This document shows, one piece after another, positions 49,579 to 58,236 of a stretch of 64,000 bases of DNA. The DNA is from Paenarthrobacter sp. Z7-10 (GTDB lineage Bacteria; Actinomycetota; Actinomycetes; Actinomycetales; Micrococcaceae). The position numbers and the translations under genes are program-made. Every line of letters begins with the position of its first letter. The first letter of the stretch is position 1. Location of the stretch: the NCBI RefSeq assembly GCF_026932795.1, contig NZ_JADPVH010000003.1, positions 1 to 64,000 on the forward strand, written 5' to 3'. The notes under the pieces were generated by a model, which saw only the letters and a list, made by a program, of their open reading frames with translations, made no database searches and was not told the DNA's origin.

Positions 49579-51879
49579 GTGGACCCGATGAATGGCAAGG
49601 ACTGGATGCCCAAACGCTGGCTGCGGATCCTGCTGCCTCTGGTGTTGATCATCGCCTGGCTCGGCGCCGCAAGCTTCGGTGGGCCCACCTTCGGCAAACT
49701 TTCGGCAGTTTCCAGCAACGACCAGGCGAGTTTCCTGCCAGCCAGTGCCGAGTCCACCGAGGCCCGCGAGTGGCAGCAAAGATTCCTCGATTCCAGTGCC
49801 ATACCCGCCATTGTCCTGGTGACCTCGGATAGTGAAATGTCCCGTGACACATTGGCCGGATATGCCGGGTTGGAAAAGAAGCTGGGTGCCGTAGCGGGCG
49901 TTGAGAAACCGGTGGCTCCCGCTGCCACTGTCGTTGCGGGCCCTATTCCCTCCACGGATCGGAAGGCTGTCGAATTCCTTGTTCCCGTGGCGGATACGAA
50001 CAACATCAAAACCGTCGTGGCGGATCTGCGGGCAGTGGTTGCGGACAACCTGAGGGCCGGCGACACCGCATATGTGACAGGTCCGGCGGGGCTCACCGCC
50101 GACTTGGTTAGTTCGTTTAGCGGGATCGACGGCGTGCTGCTGCTGGTGGCACTGGTGGCTGTCTTCGTGATTTTGCTGGCGGTCTACCGATCACTGGTGC
50201 TGCCGATACTGGTCCTGCTGACCTCGGTCTTCGCGCTGAGCGCGGCGATTCTATTGGTCTACGCCTTTGCCAGCTGGGACTGGATCAAACTCAGTGGCCA
50301 GAGTCAGGGCATCCTGAGCATCCTGGTCATCGGTGCAGCGACGGATTACTCACTGCTGCTGGTTTCCCGCTACCGGGAGGCACTGCATCAGGTGCAGTCA
50401 AGATGGGCGGCATTGGGCCGGGCAATGCGGGCGGCCTGGGAGCCGATTCTGGCCTCCGGGACCACTGTCATTCTTGCCCTGTTGTGCCTGCTGGTCTCCG
50501 ATCTGAATTCAAACCGGAGTCTGGGCCCGATTGCAGCCATCGGCATCGTCTTTTCCCTGCTTTCCTCACTGACCTTCCTTCCCGCTCTCCTCGTGGTTTT
50601 TGGACGGGTGGCATTCTGGCCGTTCCGCCCACTTCCCGGTCAGGCGAATGGGCAGGTCGGCTCGGCACGCCCTGGCAGCAAACACCGGGCCGGCGCATCT
50701 GAGTTGGACACCCCGCGCGGACTGCAGGGGATCAGCGGTCTTTGGAGGGGAGTCGGTACACTGATTTCCCGCCGACCCCGAGCGACCTGGATTGTGGCCC
50801 TGGTGATCCTGTTGGCCGCAAGTGCCGGGGTTTTGCAGCTGCACGCCAACGGCGTCCCCCAGTCCGATGTCATCCTGGCGAAGAGCGACGCGGTGGACGG
50901 ACAGAAGGCCCTGGCACAGCATTTCGATGCCGGCAGCGGCAGTCCCGTGGTCATTATTGCCGACCAGGCCAAGGCGACCCAAGTTTTGGCCGCGGCCAAG
51001 GGCCAGGACGGCATTACTTCGGCGGCCCTCTATTCCTCCGGTGGACGACCTGCGCCCGCCCCAGACGCGGCCGGGTCCAAATCTGCGAAACCGGCAGTGG
51101 TCAGGGATGGCAAGGTCCTGATCAACGCCACGCTCAGCGCCCAGGCGGACTCCGCGGCAGCGGAACAAGTGGTGACGGACCTGCGTCAGTCCCTGCCGTC
51201 GTCGGACCCCTCAGTACTGGTGGGCGGCGTGACCGCCATAGCGCTGGACACCAACACGACGGCGCAAAGCGATTTGCTGAAGATCATCCCGCTGGTGCTG
51301 GCGGTGATCTTGGTGATTCTGATGCTGCTGCTGCGCTCCGTGGTTGCGCCCGTGCTGCTGATTCTCAGTGTGGTGCTTTCCTACGCGGCCTCGCTGGGCG
51401 TCTCCGCCCTGGTCTTCAATCACCTTTTCCACTTCCCCGGAGCCGACGCAGCCGTTCCCTTGTTCGGGTTCGTTTTCCTCGTGGCACTGGGTGTGGACTA
51501 CAACATTTTCCTGATGACCCGGGTGCGGGAGGAATCCATCGGGCGAGGTACCCGGCCCGGAATCCTGCACGGGCTGGGAGTGACTGGAGGCGTGATTACC
51601 TCAGCGGGTGTCGTGCTGGCAGCCACCTTCGCCGCGCTGGGTATAATCCCCATCCTCTTCCTGGTTCAGATCGCTTTCATCGTGGCATTCGGCGTGCTGC
51701 TGGATACCATCCTCGTGCGCTCGCTGCTGGTTCCGGCGCTGGCCTACGATCTGGGTCCGGTCATTTGGTGGCCATCCCGACTGGGTCGTCCGGCGCATGC
51801 CGTGGCCGCCGCCGAAACCACTGCCGTTAGCTGGCCGTCGCCAACCCGGACCGGCGGGCCGAAGAGCGAGCGGCCTTAA
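49579..51879 (+). CDS. MMPL/RND-superfamily exporter
   Basis: A 766-residue membrane protein with two MMPL repeats, each with a large extracytoplasmic loop and about six helices. First repeat: LLVALVAVFVILLAVYRSLVLPILVLLTS and VIGAATDYSLLLVSRYREAL; second: LVFLVALGVDYNIFLMTRVREES. The GxxxDYxxxxxxRxRE signatures carry the proton-relay Asp. MmpL proteins export lipids or drugs. GTG 49579 has AGGGA close upstream; ATG 49588 is nine bases further in. Confidence 0.92.
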   Translation: MDPMNGKDWMPKRWLRILLPLVLIIAWLGAASFGGPTFGKLSAVSSNDQASFLPASAESTEAREWQQRFLDSSAIPAIVLVTSDSEMSRDTLAGYAGLEKKLGAVAGVEKPVAPAATVVAGPIPSTDRKAVEFLVPVADTNNIKTVVADLRAVVADNLRAGDTAYVTGPAGLTADLVSSFSGIDGVLLLVALVAVFVILLAVYRSLVLPILVLLTSVFALSAAILLVYAFASWDWIKLSGQSQGILSILVIGAATDYSLLLVSRYREALHQVQSRWAALGRAMRAAWEPILASGTTVILALLCLLVSDLNSNRSLGPIAAIGIVFSLLSSLTFLPALLVVFGRVAFWPFRPLPGQANGQVGSARPGSKHRAGASELDTPRGLQGISGLWRGVGTLISRRPRATWIVALVILLAASAGVLQLHANGVPQSDVILAKSDAVDGQKALAQHFDAGSGSPVVIIADQAKATQVLAAAKGQDGITSAALYSSGGRPAPAPDAAGSKSAKPAVVRDGKVLINATLSAQADSAAAEQVVTDLRQSLPSSDPSVLVGGVTAIALDTNTTAQSDLLKIIPLVLAVILVILMLLLRSVVAPVLLILSVVLSYAASLGVSALVFNHLFHFPGADAAVPLFGFVFLVALGVDYNIFLMTRVREESIGRGTRPGILHGLGVTGGVITSAGVVLAATFAALGIIPILFLVQIAFIVAFGVLLDTILVRSLLVPALAYDLGPVIWWPSRLGRPAHAVAAAETTAVSWPSPTRTGGPKSERP

Positions 51880-51886
51880 GCTGGCT

Positions 51887-51946
51887 CGCAGCCGCAGCCG
51901 CAGCCGCAGCCGCAGCCGCAGCCGCAGCCGCAGCCGCAGCCGCAGC
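51887..51946. repeat. 6-bp tandem repeat, ten copies
   Basis: CGCAGC is repeated ten times without variation in the gap between the convergent MMPL gene (stop 51879) and the exported protein gene (stop 51972). Likely slippage-prone. Confidence 0.97.
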
Positions 51947-51971
51947 CACTGCCCCAGCCGCAGTCGCCGGC

Positions 51972-52550
51972 TTAGGGGTGGGCCGGTGCCTTGGCTATCC
52001 GAGCCAGTATGGCCTTTGCCCGTTTCTGGATCTTGTCACCGTAGCCGCCATTCAGGGCGGTGTCCTTAATCTTTTGTGCGGCTGAATCCCGATCGGGTGC
52101 GGCTGCTGCCTCGAGTGCCTTGAGATCCGCTTGCAGGTTCTGGGGCAATTTGGCGAATGCCTGCGGGTGCGAGATGAGAGCGAAGGCCAGAACATGGGCG
52201 CGATCACCGAAATTGTCCTTAGCTTGAACCTCAACCCGGAGCTCACGTGCCAAATGCCGGAGGTAGCCGTTTTTGGCGTGTTTTCCCGCCGCCTTGGCGG
52301 AGGACTTGGCTGCCGCGGACCCTGCCCCTGCCCCGGCCCCTGCCTTTGCAGCTGCCGCAGCCCCGATTCCGGCGGCGGCCGACGACGGCGTCCCCGACGC
52401 GGGTGCCGAGGGTCCCCGTGTAGCAGCGGATGCGGACGTCACGCCAAAAATTGCGGCGCCGATAAGGGCGGCTCCCGTGCCGGTGGCGATGATTCGTGCG
52501 GGCCAGCGTTTGGAAGCGCTTGGCGCTTTATGTGTTTCCGAGGTGATCAT
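51972..52550 (-). CDS. Exported Ala-rich hypothetical protein
   Basis: A 192-residue protein. The N-terminus MITSETHKAPSASKRWPARIIATGTGAALIGAAIFGVTSASAA is a secretion signal. A Gly/Ala-rich low-complexity stretch (AAAKAGAGAGAGSAAAK) leads to a helical domain (RHLARELRVEVQAKDNFGDRAHVLAFALISHPQAFAKLP...KRAKAILARIAKAP). I do not recognise the family. ATG 52550 has AGGAGA 5 bases upstream. Confidence 0.72.
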   Translation of the reverse strand: MITSETHKAPSASKRWPARIIATGTGAALIGAAIFGVTSASAATRGPSAPASGTPSSAAAGIGAAAAAKAGAGAGAGSAAAKSSAKAAGKHAKNGYLRHLARELRVEVQAKDNFGDRAHVLAFALISHPQAFAKLPQNLQADLKALEAAAAPDRDSAAQKIKDTALNGGYGDKIQKRAKAILARIAKAPAHP

Positions 52551-52718
52551 GACGTCTCCTATTCGGTGGTTCAGTAATACACCTTGCACCTTGAATACAC
52601 CATGGACCTGCGAAAACGCCTGGGCCGTTTGGCGGATTGCGGTCAACGTATGTTGGGGCTGTCCTCGCGGGGGGCCCGACACTTTTGTCCAGGCGGTCCA
52701 TTGGACGACGGTGCACGG

Positions 52719-53054
52719 TCAGCTGTTGTCCGGTTTAACGATGCTGGCCTCGTCTTCCTCTAAAGCAGGTTCCTGCTGCCGGTCCGCCTCAATTCCGGCG
52801 GAGCCGTTGCCGGCTTCGTCGCTTTGCACCGCGGTTCCGCCCTTCTGTGCGGGGGAAGCGGCCTCTTCGTTGAGTTGGCGGTCCACGGTTCGCGCGAATG
52901 CCTTTCCGCTGTCTGCCGGTGCGGCATCGCCATGCCATTCGGCGCCGCCCGAGCCTGACTCCCCGGTGGCTCGCTCCTGTGTCCGCTCACTCCCGGGTCC
53001 GGGCTTGGAAGGCGCGGAATTTGCCTCTTCGCGGCCATCTTCTTCAGCATCCAT
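52719..53054 (-). CDS. Small acidic hypothetical protein
   Basis: A 111-residue, highly hydrophilic protein starting MDAEEDGREEANSAPSKPGPGSERTQ, rich in Glu, Ala, Gly and Ser and probably disordered. No family recognised. No Shine-Dalgarno is seen; TACTCT ends six bases before the ATG and could be a -10 box for leaderless translation, common in actinobacteria. Support is limited to codon bias and composition. Confidence 0.5.
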   Translation of the reverse strand: MDAEEDGREEANSAPSKPGPGSERTQERATGESGSGGAEWHGDAAPADSGKAFARTVDRQLNEEAASPAQKGGTAVQSDEAGNGSAGIEADRQQEPALEEDEASIVKPDNS

Positions 53055-53256
53055 GAGGCAAGAGTAGTCCTGCGCGGCGGGACATAGCGAGACCGTGACT
53101 GCAGTGCCGGGAAACGGCTGCTCATGCATCCGGCGTTCCATCTTTTCCAGTCCGCTGGTACGTTGGCGGGAATGGACGGCCGGCGACGACGACGGGACAG
53201 TGGATCGGTCCCAGGCAAGTGACGGCATGGCGCAGGGAGAAGGAGAAACTGAACCG

Positions 53257-53613
53257 ATGGACAGCACGAACAACATGGACAGCACGAAAAACATGGAAGA
53301 TGCAGGAAACGAGTCGGATGAGCAGGGCGACACGTCCGGTCAGCAGGCCAGCGGCGGTCCGGAAGGGCAGGCCGGCGCCGGGCCCGAGGAAGAGAATCCA
53401 CTGGCCCACCTGGATCCGGACCAGGTCGCCGCGGGACCAGATGGAGCCAAGGACAAGGTGCTGTTCAACGATCCCAGCGCCGATCCACTGTGGAATCCTT
53501 CATTGGAGCCCGACCCCGCCGCCGATCCATTGTCCGGCCGGACAGATTCCGGCGCGGACTCCGAGTCGGGACAGGAGGACACCGCCGGAGGCGATCAGCG
53601 TACCGCGGATTAG
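53257..53613 (+). CDS. Small acidic hypothetical protein with duplicated start
   Basis: A 118-residue hydrophilic, acidic protein. MDSTNNMDSTKNM at the start is a short duplication. The later part has NPLAHLDPDQVAAGPDGAKDKVLFNDPSADPLWNPSLEPDPAADPLSG, which is repetitive in DPxADPL. Probably disordered; no family recognised. GGGAGAAGGAG lies upstream of ATG 53257; ATG 53227 is an alternative start. Its stop overlaps the next gene, on the other strand, by four bases. Confidence 0.55.
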   Translation: MDSTNNMDSTKNMEDAGNESDEQGDTSGQQASGGPEGQAGAGPEEENPLAHLDPDQVAAGPDGAKDKVLFNDPSADPLWNPSLEPDPAADPLSGRTDSGADSESGQEDTAGGDQRTAD

Positions 53614-54131
53614 CGTCCCTGTTCCCGAAATCGTTCGGGGACAGTGCTGAGCAGGATTTTATGGATCTCGCTGATCTGTTCTTTCGCGCGTCCGTCCAGC
53701 CTTTCCAGCTCACTGGCATCCAGCCTGCTGTCCGCAGCGGCCAGCAGGAGCAGCGTTTCCCAGAGCAGGCGTTTGCCCTGCACCGCTGTCTCCAACGTTT
53801 CAAGTTCGAGTTGACCGCTAAAGCTCCCCCGGGAGCGAAGCGGATTGAGCGGATTGACCTTGGAGAGCTGCGCGCCGATCCAAGCAAGCGGCTGCTTTCC
53901 GGCCGGCATCGCCAAACCCAGCCGGGCGGCCAAAGACTCGAGGTCGGTCTTGTCCGCATCCACCTCCTGGGTCAGTCGAGCCAGCGTACTTGCGTGCGAA
54001 GAGTGTTTCCACACCTTGGTGGCCTGCTCAAACAACCGCACACCCGATGCCGCGGCCACAATGTGGCTGTGAAGGTAATTACCCAGGACACCTTCGTCGG
54101 AGCCGTTCCTGGATTGCTGCCTGTCGTTCAT
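53610..54131 (-). CDS. Hypothetical helical protein
   Basis: A 173-residue, all-helical soluble protein (LGNYLHSHIVAAASGVRLFEQATKVW, LARLTQEVDADKTDLESLAARLGL, LETAVQGKRLLWETLLLLAAADSRL, LDGRAKEQISEIHKILL). The pattern is that of a helical bundle, perhaps ferritin-like, but I see no clear metal-ligand set. A strong AGGAGGAAT Shine-Dalgarno precedes ATG 54131. Confidence 0.75.
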   Translation of the reverse strand: MNDRQQSRNGSDEGVLGNYLHSHIVAAASGVRLFEQATKVWKHSSHASTLARLTQEVDADKTDLESLAARLGLAMPAGKQPLAWIGAQLSKVNPLNPLRSRGSFSGQLELETLETAVQGKRLLWETLLLLAAADSRLDASELERLDGRAKEQISEIHKILLSTVPERFREQGR

Positions 54132-54278
54132 GGATTCCTCCTGTAGTGCTGCCGGCCGGATGGAACGAAGCGGACGGCAACGCTCCCGCAACCCATGTTC
54201 CGGCAAACGCCCGCTGATGGCTACAGTGCGGCATCGGTGCTCCCAGCTGACAGAACCGGTTTTCCTGCACTGGCGTGC

Positions 54279-55261
54279 TTACTTCTCTGCAAGCGGCCGA
54301 CGTGCCAACCAGGCCGCGACGGCAGCTCCGGAGATGTTGTGCCAGACGGAGAAGACGGCCAAAGGGAGGGCGGCCAGCGGCGAAAAATGTGCCGTGGCCA
54401 GGGTGGCAGCCAAACCCGAGTTCTGCATTCCCACCTCAAACGCGAGGGCACGCCGGGCCCGGGCATCCAAGCGTCCCAGCTTGCCCGCTAGGTAACCCAG
54501 GCCCAGTCCGAATCCGTTGTGCAGGACCACGGCCAGGAAGACGATGCCGCCGGCTGCGAGGATTTTCGATGCGCTTCCAGCCACCACAATGGCCACAATC
54601 ACGGAGATCACGACGGCGGATATCCACGGCAAGGCGGGCAGTACAGCGCGGACCCACCGCTGCAGGAAGAGCCGCGCCAGCAATCCGGCCACAACCGGCA
54701 CCAGGACGGTCTTGACAATGTCCAGCACCATGGCGCCGGCGTCGACGTGCAGAAATGACCCGGCCAGGAACAGGGTCGGCGCCGGGGTGACCAGCGGAGC
54801 TATCAGCGTGGACACCGTGGACACGGCGACCGAGAGCGCAACGTCGCCCTTGGCCAGGAACGCCATCACGTTCGACGCGGTGCCACTCGGTGCGCAGCCC
54901 ACCAGAATGACGCCGGCGGCCAGGCGGGTTCCAGATGCAGAACAACGGCAATCAGCCAGCCGGCGCCCGGCATGATGACGTAGTGCGCCACCAGCCCCAA
55001 GCCGACGGCCCACGGGCGCTTCGCCACCGATGAGAAGTCCGGCAGGGTCAGCGCCAGGCCCATGCAGAACATGATGATGCCCAACAGATAGGGGACCGCC
55101 GGCGCCGCAGGCTTAAAGGCGCCCGGCAGCAAAAAACCCAGGACGCCTGCCACAATGACCAGGATGGGGAAGACGGTGACGGCCCAGCGTGCCGTGCGGG
55201 TTTGGGCGTCCGCGTCAGGTCTCAGTGGAGATTCAGGGGATGTTTTAGTTGCCTCAAGCAT
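54279..55261 (-). pseudogene. Bile acid:sodium symporter (BASS) family protein, frameshifted
   Basis: A membrane carrier of the BASS family, split by a one-base shift. The first part (from ATG 55261) runs MLEATKTSPESPL... through LLGIIMFCMGLALTLPDFSSVAKRPWAVGLGLVAHYVIMPGAGWLIAVVLHLEP. The matching second part resumes in another frame at RLAAGVILVGCAPSGTASNVMAFLAKGDVALSV and ends WLARRPLAEK at 54279. GCAPSGTASNVM is the BASS signature. The shift lies near 54921-54934; the total length of 983 nt is one base short of a whole number of codons. With the base restored, about 327 residues match the family length. Real inactivation or an assembly indel. Confidence 0.82.
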
Positions 55262-55338
55262 GCATCAATAGTGGCATCGGCGCCCGTCGGCCGGGCAAAA
55301 GGTGACCGGCGGGAGGGCAAATATGTCGCCCGTTTCCG

Positions 55339-56457
55339 TCAGCCCTGCGCCTCCGCCCGCCCAGCTTGGCGGTACCGGTTGATCTGCTGGAAGCGCCGCT
55401 GCAGGCTCTCCCGGCGGGGTTTGCTGTCCGCGGAGAGCGGTTCCGCCGTCAGCTCGATGTGTTCGGTGCCAAAGCGCCACAGCAGCAGGTCATCGAGCAG
55501 CCGGTCCGGCCCTGGCGAATAGCGGTGATCGAGGGCCCTGCGGACGGCGCTGATGGTCTGTGACTGGAGCAGATCCACCAGTTCAATGGTCCGGGTGAGG
55601 CCATGGGCGGCCAGCAGCTCCGCGGCCCAGCCCCAATCGTCGTCGGACTTGCGGTCCACGTGTGGCAGCAGAGTCTGCCAGACCTGCTTGATCCGGTTCG
55701 GCGTCAGTGGCACTGCCCCCTCGCCGTCGTTGTCCCAGAAGCTGGTGACTGTCTCATAGCGGTCGTGCAGCTCGGAAAACGCCGATTCCACCGTCTCCAG
55801 CATTGCTGCGGTGGCCGTGAACTGGCGGTCAAAATACGGGCTCCAGGCGCGCCGGTCCTGTGCCTTGAAGCGGATATCATGCTCGATTTCGCTCCAGGCG
55901 TGTGCAAAAACGGTGCGGATCTGGCATTCGAAGAAGTAGCTGCCGTTGGGCTTTCCCGCCGGATCCACCATCTTCTGGAAGGCCTTGACCACGTCGTTCT
56001 GGATGGTGCGCAGGATCAGGTGCCGGCTGGAGTAGCCGTAGGTGCCGGACTCGATGGAACCGATGTCCTTTTCCCGATCACCGCGGCAATCGAAGATCGT
56101 GCGCTGGCGCTTGATCAGGTTCGCCACCTGCGCATTGTCTCCGGGCAGGGTGGTAATGACGCGCACGCCGACCATGTCAGTGAGGTTGCGCAACGGTTCC
56201 GGAAACTGCAGCGCAGGCAGCGCACCCGGGACGGCCTTGACCATCCGGGAGGCCTTTTCGCGGAACGATTCGACGGACTTCGTGCGGCTGGTGACAAAGA
56301 GCGGATGGGTTCCCGAATCAGTAAAAATATCCCGGATGCTGGATTCCACCTCACGGGTGACAAATTCCAGATGCGGCCGGAGGCGATCGTATTCGGCGCT
56401 GCTTGCGGCCACGGCAGGGCGGAGCTGCTCGTCCAGCCTTTCCCAATGACTGCTCAT
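55339..56457 (-). CDS. Small alarmone synthetase / GTP pyrophosphokinase (RelA_SpoT domain)
   Basis: A 372-residue protein with one ppGpp-synthetase domain and no hydrolase, TGS or ACT domain. Motifs: FREKASRM, LTDMVGVRVITT (Mg-binding Asp), TYGYSSRHLI (guanine-stacking Tyr) and FECQIRTVFAHAWSEIEHDIRFK (catalytic Glu and the EQIRT-AW-EH pattern of small synthetases). The C-terminal ~130 residues extend beyond the domain and have no assignment. It would make (p)ppGpp or pppApp from ATP and GTP/ATP. A DksA-like protein is encoded at 15113. Confidence 0.88.
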   Translation of the reverse strand: MSSHWERLDEQLRPAVAASSAEYDRLRPHLEFVTREVESSIRDIFTDSGTHPLFVTSRTKSVESFREKASRMVKAVPGALPALQFPEPLRNLTDMVGVRVITTLPGDNAQVANLIKRQRTIFDCRGDREKDIGSIESGTYGYSSRHLILRTIQNDVVKAFQKMVDPAGKPNGSYFFECQIRTVFAHAWSEIEHDIRFKAQDRRAWSPYFDRQFTATAAMLETVESAFSELHDRYETVTSFWDNDGEGAVPLTPNRIKQVWQTLLPHVDRKSDDDWGWAAELLAAHGLTRTIELVDLLQSQTISAVRRALDHRYSPGPDRLLDDLLLWRFGTEHIELTAEPLSADSKPRRESLQRRFQQINRYRQAGRAEAQG

Positions 56458-56537
56458 GCTGCCTTTCCGGATCTGTGCTCTGCGGTGTACCTACGCTAAC
56501 ACCGCAGCTGAAGGCTTCGACTGGATAGGCTCTAAGG

Positions 56538-57272
56538 ATGAAACCGTTCCTGCTGCTGGCCACTCGTGCAGAAGAGGCCGCGGCCGACGACGAATACCTG
56601 GCTTTTCTGCGGGCCGGTGCCCTGACGGCGGGGGAGCTGGTGCGGATCCGGCTTGAAGCGGGTTCCCTGCCCGAACTGGACCTTGCCGAATTCTCCGGTG
56701 TTATCGTCGGCGGGAGCCCCTTCAACTCAAGCGATCCCGCCGACGGGAAGAGCGCCGTGCAGCTGCGGGTGGAAGCGTATCTAACGGGCCTGCTGGATGA
56801 GATTGTGCGGCAGGATTTTCCGTTCCTCGGAGCCTGCTATGGCGTTGGAACGCTGGGAACGCACCAGGGTGCCCGGGTGGATCGGCTGTTCGGCGAACCC
56901 ATCGGCCCGGTTCAGATCACACTGACGGAGGACGGCGTCCGGGACCCGATGCTGCATGGGCTGCCCAGAGCATTCCAGGCTTTCGTTGGGCATAAGGAGG
57001 CCTGCTCGGCGCTGCCAGCGCACGCCACCCTGCTGGCCTCTTCAGCCACCTGCCCGGTACAGATGTTCCGGATCAAACACAATCTCTACGCCACCCAATT
57101 TCATCCGGAGCTGGACGTCGCGGGACTTTTGACCCGCATTGACGCCTACCGGAACGCAGGCTACTTTCCGCCGGACCAGGTGGAACAAGTGCGTGCCACC
57201 GCCCGATCCGCGGCGGTGGACCAGCCCGGGGCGATCCTGCGGAATTTTGTGCAGAGGTATCGTCGTCCCTGA
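56538..57272 (+). CDS. Class I glutamine amidotransferase (GMP synthase-like)
   Basis: A 244-residue stand-alone amidotransferase domain. Nucleophile Cys100 in FLGACYGVGTLG; catalytic His189 and Glu191 in TQFHPELDV. VIVGGSPFNSSDP is the oxyanion segment. Such proteins transfer glutamine nitrogen or, in related forms, hydrolyse gamma-glutamyl compounds (a PuuD-like or GuaA-like origin is possible). It ends 44 bases before the esterase gene. Confidence 0.87.
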   Translation: MKPFLLLATRAEEAAADDEYLAFLRAGALTAGELVRIRLEAGSLPELDLAEFSGVIVGGSPFNSSDPADGKSAVQLRVEAYLTGLLDEIVRQDFPFLGACYGVGTLGTHQGARVDRLFGEPIGPVQITLTEDGVRDPMLHGLPRAFQAFVGHKEACSALPAHATLLASSATCPVQMFRIKHNLYATQFHPELDVAGLLTRIDAYRNAGYFPPDQVEQVRATARSAAVDQPGAILRNFVQRYRRP

Positions 57273-57316
57273 ATGGATGCGCCGAATCACTCCTACCGGC
57301 CAGGAGGCTGAATCAG

Positions 57317-58135
57317 ATGCACCGCTATACCTACGGCCCGGATGCAAGCCAGTACGCCGACCTGTATCTGCCGGACAGGCAGCGCTGCCAAGGCGTCGCT
57401 GTGGTCATTCACGGCGGCTATTGGCGCTCCGGGTATGCGGCGGACCTTGGTGCGCCGCTGGCACAGGATTTGGCTGCGCACGGGATTGTCGCCTGGAATC
57501 TGGAATACCGTCGTGCCGGTAATGGCGGAGGCTGGCCGGAGACCTTTGAGGATGTGGCGGCAGGCATCGACAAACTGGGCGATGCCGCAGCCGAACATGG
57601 CCTGGACCTGTCCAAGGTCGTGGCATTGGGGCACTCCGCTGGAGGTCAACTGGCGGTCTGGGCGGGAGGTCGAAGCCAGCTGCCTCCCGAAGCCCCGGGA
57701 GCCGCGGACCGGAACGCGGGCAGCGTGCCGCTGACCGCCGTCGTCAGCCAATCCGGCGTGCTGGATCTGCGGCAGGCGATGGCGCTGAACCTGAGCAACG
57801 GAGCGGTGCTGAATTTTTTGGGCGGCTCCCCGGCCAAGGACCCACAGCGTTACCGGATGGCCGATCCGCTGCAGGCGGTTCCCCTGCGCGTGCCGGTCTC
57901 TGCCGTCTACGCGGCGCAGGACATCACCGTCCCGCCCAGCCAGTCCAAGGCCTATGTCGAAGCGGACAAGGCGGCGAGGTCCGCCGCCAGGGGCGAAGAC
58001 GGTGGGCGCGGGTCCCGAGACGGATGGTCGACGGCGGAACTCGTCCGGGTGCCGGGGGACCACTTCGATCTGATCGACGTTCGGAGCGCCGCCTACGCCG
58101 TATGCCGCGAACTCGTTCAAAAGTGTCTGTCATAG
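57317..58135 (+). CDS. Alpha/beta hydrolase, formamidase/esterase type
   Basis: A 272-residue hydrolase. Nucleophile Ser107 in VALGHSAGGQLA; oxyanion motif HGGYWRSGY at 32-40; acid and base near YAAQDITVPPSQSK and GDHFDLID. HGGYW-x-xG and the overall size resemble eukaryote-type kynurenine formamidase and related carboxylesterases. The substrate cannot be determined. ATG 57317 lies 10 bases after AGGAGG. Confidence 0.82.
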   Translation: MHRYTYGPDASQYADLYLPDRQRCQGVAVVIHGGYWRSGYAADLGAPLAQDLAAHGIVAWNLEYRRAGNGGGWPETFEDVAAGIDKLGDAAAEHGLDLSKVVALGHSAGGQLAVWAGGRSQLPPEAPGAADRNAGSVPLTAVVSQSGVLDLRQAMALNLSNGAVLNFLGGSPAKDPQRYRMADPLQAVPLRVPVSAVYAAQDITVPPSQSKAYVEADKAARSAARGEDGGRGSRDGWSTAELVRVPGDHFDLIDVRSAAYAVCRELVQKCLS

Positions 58136-58236
58136 CCTGCTCCGGCCCTTGCCTGTTCAGCGGTTCTGGGCAAGGATTCTCACGTGAGCCTTTCCCGCAG
58201 TGCAGCGATCCGGCAGCCGGACCGTAGGGTGGGACA

